Below are positions 59,276-64,000 of a DNA stretch of 64,000 bases, one piece after another. Position numbers and translations under genes: made by a program. The DNA is from an uncultured Bacteroidales bacterium. Its GTDB lineage: Bacteria; Bacteroidota; Bacteroidia; Bacteroidales; UBA932. Every line of letters begins with the position of its first letter. The first letter of the stretch is position 1. The notes beneath the pieces were generated by a model. That model ran no database searches and was not told where the DNA came from. It saw only the letters and a list, made by a program, of their open reading frames with translations. The stretch is from contig CANPZS010000003.1 of the NCBI GenBank assembly GCA_947588835.1, positions 1 to 64,000 on the forward strand, read 5' to 3'.

Positions 59276-60460
59276 ATGTATAGACGATTGCAATATGACG
59301 AACTGGCGGCACGACTGGCGGAACCGCGCAGGATGATTCAGGTTGTTTCCGGCCCTCGCCAGGTGGGAAAATCCACCATGGTCAAACAGGTATTGCAGGA
59401 AACGGATGTTCCCCATATGCTCGTGTCGGCGGACAGTATTTCCAAAGACAATACGGCGTGGATCGGCGAGACGTGGGAAACCGCACGGGCACGTATGCAT
59501 GTCGGCGGACATACCGAGTATCTGCTCGTCATCGACGAGGTACACAAGATAGACAACTGGAGCGAGGAGGTCAAGAGGCAATGGGACACCGACTCTTTCA
59601 ACGATGTTAACCTGAAAGTAGTCCTGCTCGGCTCATCGCGCCTGCTGCTCAAAGACGGCCTGACGGAGTCGCTGGCGGGACGCTATGAATTGATACGGAT
59701 GCCCCATTGGAGTTATCGGGAGATGCACGAGGCGTTCGGCCTGGATGTCGAGCATTATATTTTCTTCGGCGGCTATCCGGGCGGTGCGCACCTGACGGGC
59801 AACGAAACGCGGTGGCGGAAATACATCAAGGACAGCATCATAGCACCGGCCATCGAGCGCGATATACTGATGACGAAGACCGTCTACAAACCCGAGCTGA
59901 TGAAACAACTTTTCATGCTGGGCTGCACATATTCGGGCGAGGAAATTTCGTTGACAAAGCTGCTCGGACAGCTACAGGATGCCGGCAATGTCACTACGCT
60001 GGCGAACTATATGACGACGCTCGACGAGTCGCAACTGCTGTGCGGCCTGCAAAAATATGCCAACGACAATGCGCGCAAATACAATTCCATACCCAAGCTC
60101 TGCGTCTATAACACCTCGCTGTTGAGCGCATTGTCCGGAACTGCTTTCGAAAAGGCATATACAGCGCCGGCCAAGTGGGGCCGTTGGGTGGAGAGTGCCG
60201 TGGGAGCGCATCTCCTTAACTACGCCGAAGAACAAGATTATAAGGTTTATTATTGGCGCGCCGGCAACAAGGAGGTGGATTTCGTGATCGAGAGCAACCG
60301 GCAGTGCATTGCCATAGAGGTCAAGAGCGGCGGCCGCACCGTGAATGCCGGTCTGGCGGAGTTCGCCGGACGGTTTCACCCGAAGCACTCGTTCGTCGTA
60401 GGCCCGGGCGGAGTTCCTGTCGAGGAGTTTTTGCAGTGGAATATCAGCGAACTGTTTTAA
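59276..60460 (+). CDS. AAA_14/DUF4143 family ATPase (intact)
   Basis: Walker A SGPRQVGKSTM, Walker B YLLVIDEVHKI, DUF4143 C-terminus (YYWRAGNKEVDFVIESNRQCIAIEVKSG). Confidence 0.9.
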   Translation: MYRRLQYDELAARLAEPRRMIQVVSGPRQVGKSTMVKQVLQETDVPHMLVSADSISKDNTAWIGETWETARARMHVGGHTEYLLVIDEVHKIDNWSEEVKRQWDTDSFNDVNLKVVLLGSSRLLLKDGLTESLAGRYELIRMPHWSYREMHEAFGLDVEHYIFFGGYPGGAHLTGNETRWRKYIKDSIIAPAIERDILMTKTVYKPELMKQLFMLGCTYSGEEISLTKLLGQLQDAGNVTTLANYMTTLDESQLLCGLQKYANDNARKYNSIPKLCVYNTSLLSALSGTAFEKAYTAPAKWGRWVESAVGAHLLNYAEEQDYKVYYWRAGNKEVDFVIESNRQCIAIEVKSGGRTVNAGLAEFAGRFHPKHSFVVGPGGVPVEEFLQWNISELF

Positions 60461-60514
60461 CGCTCGTCAGCGTTGCAGCCGCATCGATTTTGATTCCCCG
60501 CCCGTCAAAAAGTA

Positions 60515-60565
60515 GGGAGAAAATCGAAAACGATGGGGAGAAAAAGACAAAAAGCAGGGAGAAAA
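60515..60565 (+). repeat. Three direct repeats of GGGAGAAAA with exact 21-bp periodicity upstream of fic
   Basis: Copies at 60515, 60536, 60557; longer consensus close to AAAAAGYAGGGAGAAAA. Confidence 0.75.
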
Positions 60566-60568
60566 CAT

Positions 60569-60576
60569 TATTTTTG
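60569..60576 (+). promoter_or_regulatory. -7 element TATTTTTG for fic
   Basis: Exact TAnnTTTG match, 17 nt upstream of the ATG. Confidence 0.55.
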
Positions 60577-60593
60577 TGCGAAAGGTAAAAAAT

Positions 60594-61394
60594 ATGCAGA
60601 CCGATCTCGAGAGATTGATTTTCCTCTACCGGAATTCGGGAATAGACACGCAGATAGACTACGACAAGTTCTATTTGTACTCACTTGTTACCAATTCCAC
60701 AGCCATTGAGGGTTCCACCCTTACAGAGCTTGAAAATCAGATCATGTTCGACCAGGGCATCAGCCTGAAAGGAAAGAGCCTCACTGAGCAGAACATGAAT
60801 CTGGATCTTAAAAACGCCTATGAGACGGCCATAAAATGGGCTCATGCCCATACGGAGATTACGGTTGATTTGTTGAAAAGTCTGTCCGCCCTTGTCATGA
60901 AGAATACCGGACAGGATTACAAGACTGCGTTGGGAGACTTTTCATCCGCACGTGGAGACTTGCGTCTGCTGAATGTCTCGGCCGAAGCCGGAGGCAAATC
61001 GTATATGAATTACAGTAAGGTTCCTGTAAAACTTGAGGAGTTTTGTACATGGCTGAACAAGGAACGGAAAGATTGCGCAAACAAAAGTGTCGTACAATTA
61101 TACGAGATCAGTTTTGATGCCCATTATCATCTGGTAACGATACATCCGTGGGCTGATGGCAACGGCAGGATGGCGCGCCTTGTGATGAATATGCTTCAGT
61201 TCGAGTTCGGCCTCATTCCGGCAAAAATTCTCAAGGACGATAAGGAGGAGTATATCAAGGCATTGGTAAAGACCCGTGAAAACGATGACCTGAGTATATT
61301 CCGGGAGTTCATGACTGCCGACATGGTCAAAAACCTGACTCTTGACATTGAGACGTATCGTAAGTCCGTCGACGACATTCCGGAAAGCAGATAG
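60594..61394 (+). CDS. Fic family protein
   Basis: Fic motif IHPWADGNGRMARL; N-terminal inhibitory-type motif TNSTAIEGSTLT; ATG at 60594 preferred over the GTG at 60576. Confidence 0.92.
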   Translation: MQTDLERLIFLYRNSGIDTQIDYDKFYLYSLVTNSTAIEGSTLTELENQIMFDQGISLKGKSLTEQNMNLDLKNAYETAIKWAHAHTEITVDLLKSLSALVMKNTGQDYKTALGDFSSARGDLRLLNVSAEAGGKSYMNYSKVPVKLEEFCTWLNKERKDCANKSVVQLYEISFDAHYHLVTIHPWADGNGRMARLVMNMLQFEFGLIPAKILKDDKEEYIKALVKTRENDDLSIFREFMTADMVKNLTLDIETYRKSVDDIPESR

Positions 61395-61466
61395 AAAATC
61401 GAAGGAATCCTCAAACGCATCGGGCCGGACAAAGGCGGCCATTGGGAGCCGGTCGGGGAAAAATAA

Positions 61467-61488
61467 ATTATACCCATTATGGTATAAT
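61467..61488. promoter_or_regulatory. Candidate HipB operator: ATTATACC-CATTAT-GGTATAAT
   Basis: Perfect 8-bp inverted repeat just upstream of the promoter; additional half-site GGTATAAC at 61522-61529. Confidence 0.65.
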
Positions 61489-61503
61489 GTCAAATATTTG
61501 TAT

Positions 61504-61511
61504 TAATTTTG
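61504..61511 (+). promoter_or_regulatory. -7 element TAATTTTG of the hip operon
   Basis: Exact TAnnTTTG match. Confidence 0.55.
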
Positions 61512-61540
61512 CACCCGATAAGGTATAACTTCAAGAAACT

Positions 61541-61747
61541 ATGTATAATCTCTCTGCTACTGTCAAGATGTTGCGGAAGCAATATAAACTGACGCAAGAG
61601 GATCTTTCATTGAAGTCGGGCGTAGGGCTGCGCTTTGTACGGGACCTTGAACAAGGAAAGGAAACGCTGCGCCTCGATAAAGTGAATCAGCTTCTTGATT
61701 TTTTCAATTATGAGATGGTAGCCTCATCAAAAAACGATAATCCATGA
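61541..61747 (+). CDS. HipB-like XRE-family HTH protein
   Basis: VKMLRKQYKLTQEDLSLKSGVGLRFVRDLEQGKETLRLDKVNQLL. Confidence 0.9.
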   Translation: MYNLSATVKMLRKQYKLTQEDLSLKSGVGLRFVRDLEQGKETLRLDKVNQLLDFFNYEMVASSKNDNP

Positions 61748-62082
61748 GACAGGCTGAGATCTTTTACAAAGACCGGCCGGCCGGGATCTTGACAGAAAAC
61801 GATACCGGATATGAGTTTTATTATCTGCCGGAATATCTGCTTTCGGAAACAGCCAGGCCGATCAGTCTGACATTGTCCTTGCAGGAAAAAATATACACAA
61901 GTCCTACGCTGTTTCCTTTTTTTGACGGGCTGATCCCCGAAGGGTGGCTGTTGGACGTGGCATTGCGCAATACGGACATCAGTATACTCGACCGGATGTC
62001 TTTGCTGCTGACCTGCTGCAAGGATTGCATCGGTGCGGTCAGCGTCGTTCCCGTTGAAGAAAAAGATGAAGGCCATGTGTAA
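61744..62082 (+). CDS. HipA N-terminal-domain protein (HipS-like)
   Basis: LSLTLSLQEKIYTSPTLFPFFDGLIPEGWLLD-type region; ATGA overlap with hipB; 112 aa. Confidence 0.85.
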   Translation: MRQAEIFYKDRPAGILTENDTGYEFYYLPEYLLSETARPISLTLSLQEKIYTSPTLFPFFDGLIPEGWLLDVALRNTDISILDRMSLLLTCCKDCIGAVSVVPVEEKDEGHV

Positions 62083-63016
62083 ATGTCTATATTGTTATCG
62101 TCCGCTCCTGAAAGGGGAAAAGGACATGCACGACGCCTGTGTCAAGAAGTTTTTCGGGACAACGGCTTTGCCCGTCTTGGACTACACGACGGCGCAACTG
62201 GATCAGCTCGCCCTGCAGATTATTCAGGAAAAGACGTCTCTTACCGGCGTCCAGCCGAAGCTGTCTCTGCATCTGAATGAGCATGAGGGCAGCAAGCGAT
62301 TGACCATCGTCGGGCTTTGGGGCGGCTATATATGCAAACCGCAGAGTCCCCGATATGAATTGATGCCGGAGGTGGAGGATTTAACCATGCATCTTGCGGA
62401 AGAAGCACGCATTGATGTGGTTCCCCACACGTTGATGCGGATGGCGGACAATACGCTCTGCTATCTCACCCGCCGGATTGACCGGACGCCTGACGGAGAG
62501 AAGATCGCAATGGAAGATATGTGCCAGTTGACCGAAAGGCAGACGGAACATAAATATAAAAGCAGCTATGAGCAGGTCGGAAAGGCGATTTTGAAATACT
62601 CGTCTATGCCCAGAATGGATGTTGTCAATTTCTTCGAATCAGTGCTTTTCTCATGGCTGACGGGGAACAACGATATGCACCTAAAGAATTTCTCTCTGTT
62701 TGAAACAGCGGACAAGATCCGTTTGACACCTGCCTATGATCTGTTGAATGCGGCTATCATCAATCCTAAAGATGATGAAGAACTGGCATTGACCTTAAAT
62801 GGCCGGAAGAAGAAGATTCAGCGGGAGGATTTTATCAAATCGGCAGCCGTCCTGAATATAGAAGCAATAATTGTAGAACGGCTGATAAATAAGTATATCA
62901 AGCTATTGCCCAAGTTTGACGCAGTCATTCTAAACTCTTTTTTAAGTGCTGAACTTAAAGAAAAGTATGCTGAATTATTGCGGGAACGGCTTGGCCGGCT
63001 GTCTCAAAAGTATTAA
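62066..63016 (+). CDS. HipA-like Ser/Thr kinase core (HipT-like)
   Basis: SLTGVQPKLSL, YICKPQS, ARRIDRT-like LTRRIDRT, WLTGNNDMHLKNFSL, RLTPAYDLLN; Cys-rich start CKCLYCYRPLLKGEKDMHDAC; overlaps the upstream gene. Confidence 0.87.
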   Translation: MKAMCKCLYCYRPLLKGEKDMHDACVKKFFGTTALPVLDYTTAQLDQLALQIIQEKTSLTGVQPKLSLHLNEHEGSKRLTIVGLWGGYICKPQSPRYELMPEVEDLTMHLAEEARIDVVPHTLMRMADNTLCYLTRRIDRTPDGEKIAMEDMCQLTERQTEHKYKSSYEQVGKAILKYSSMPRMDVVNFFESVLFSWLTGNNDMHLKNFSLFETADKIRLTPAYDLLNAAIINPKDDEELALTLNGRKKKIQREDFIKSAAVLNIEAIIVERLINKYIKLLPKFDAVILNSFLSAELKEKYAELLRERLGRLSQKY

Positions 63017-63039
63017 CATATGCCGTCTATATGAGGAAA

Positions 63040-63141
63040 TCCTGTTTTCCGTGAGACACCCGAATTGACGAAACAATCAGTCTCTCACGCGTCTGTAGGG
63101 CATCTTTTTGTCAAAAGTCCAAAAATTTGCGGAAAACAGGA
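63040..63141. repeat. 12-bp perfect inverted repeat TCCTGTTTTCCG..CGGAAAACAGGA flanking 78 bp
   Basis: Direct reading; nested GTGAGA..TCTCAC inside. Confidence 0.6.
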
Positions 63142-63161
63142 AAGACCAACTGCCGAGATCT

Positions 63162-64000
63162 TTATCGTTTCTCAGAGAACAAGAATGCCTGGAGTTTTTC
63201 CAATCCCATTCTATGTTTTTGAGGATTGATCTGTTTAAGTATGCCTATATTTTGTGATTTCCATTTAACGGACGGATAATGGCTTAAATTTCCCGCACAG
63301 CATTTTCCCCAATCGGGTTCACCGTTTTCAAATGACAGAAGAAATTCTCGGTCTGTTTTGTTAAGTCCCTCGTTTATCTGTTGAATGAGGTTATGCCTTG
63401 TCTCCTCATAATCCGTATACGTAAATGGGATATCGGACATTCCCTCAAATTGGTTTTCCAGTGGTTCTGTCTGGTCAATGGCATTCGGTTGCAAGGACTC
63501 GATGAATGGCTTGTCACTCCCCAACAGGCAAAGCATGAAGCCATCCTTGACATCATCGAACGATGCCATTTCCATATATTTGCAATCGAATAGGTCCCGT
63601 GGATGTTGACGACTCAGAGCCGCTGCAATCTTGCCACCGTAAAGTTGTGAATATGAAACCGTACGTGCTTTGCAGGTCATATTGAACTCCGTTTCAGCTC
63701 GCTCGCACAGTTTCCTGTCCTCTGTTTCCCCGATAATGCCACGCTTTATACCGTTTACTTCGATTTTGACGGTCGCTCCATCCATGGAACACTGCAATTT
63801 CTGGACAGCAGGCTTATGAATTATATTGATGCCAGGTATGGATGCTTCTATACTACTTTTCAGGATTCGTAGGTATTTGTTGATTTTTTCCAGACTCTCA
63901 GCCCTTTCATGTATGGGAATATATGTGAGGTCTATATCGACTGAATAACGCGGCATGTTCTTATAAAACAGGTTGATAGCCGTACCTCCATGTACAGCGA
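63162..64000 (-). CDS. AbiEii/AbiGii-type nucleotidyltransferase, truncated by the window edge
   Basis: Frame stays open to 64000: AVHGGTAINLFYKNMPRYSVDIDLTYIP (GGT and DxD nucleotidyltransferase motifs); true start lies outside the window. Confidence 0.85.
   Translation of the reverse strand, partial: AVHGGTAINLFYKNMPRYSVDIDLTYIPIHERAESLEKINKYLRILKSSIEASIPGINIIHKPAVQKLQCSMDGATVKIEVNGIKRGIIGETEDRKLCERAETEFNMTCKARTVSYSQLYGGKIAAALSRQHPRDLFDCKYMEMASFDDVKDGFMLCLLGSDKPFIESLQPNAIDQTEPLENQFEGMSDIPFTYTDYEETRHNLIQQINEGLNKTDREFLLSFENGEPDWGKCCAGNLSHYPSVKWKSQNIGILKQINPQKHRMGLEKLQAFLFSEKR

Noticed and set aside
62033-62082. Frameshift in a single hipA gene
   Set aside because: Considered because the two HipA parts overlap, but the 112-aa/317-aa split with a new Cys-rich start matches the known HipS/HipT organisation; resequencing would still be worthwhile.
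1-64000. CRISPR arrays, rRNA, tRNA
   Set aside because: No regularly spaced repeats of CRISPR type and no recognisable rRNA or tRNA sequence were seen by eye; a tRNAscan/Infernal run would be needed to exclude small RNAs.

Overview
This is a Bacteroidota (Bacteroidales-like) chromosomal window; the genus cannot be determined from sequence alone. From left to right it contains: (1) a starch-utilisation (Sus-like) locus on the minus strand (MFS transporter, SusC, SusD, two SusE/F-like lipoproteins, GH13 amylase), next to a divergent LytS/LytTR two-component pair and a 4-alpha-glucanotransferase; (2) housekeeping genes (polyprenyl synthase, rsgA, MATE, U32 peptidase, S41 protease, rnr, recO, rdgB); (3) a plus-strand glycan cluster (GH2, GH130, three GH92, ROK kinase, manA) with no SusC/D pair; (4) the most notable locus, about 43.5-57.6 kb: two paralogous, divergently oriented units (Oar-like TonB-dependent receptor plus BACON/OB-fold-type lipoprotein) flanking metK and an Mpi-type serine invertase. 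The two receptor genes share a near-identical inverted 5' segment of about 0.75 kb. The shared sequence begins at a palindromic, GT-centred motif that looks like a serine-recombinase crossover site. One unit lies next to a secreted DNA/RNA nuclease gene. I propose a phase-variable receptor-switching system, possibly for nucleic-acid capture. (5) An AT-richer toxin/defence-like block (57.6-64 kb): a DUF4143 ATPase lacking Walker A, an intact AAA/DUF4143 ATPase, Fic, a split-HipA HipBST-like operon, and an AbiEii-type nucleotidyltransferase cut by the right edge. All family calls come from reading motifs in the translations. No searches or alignments were run.
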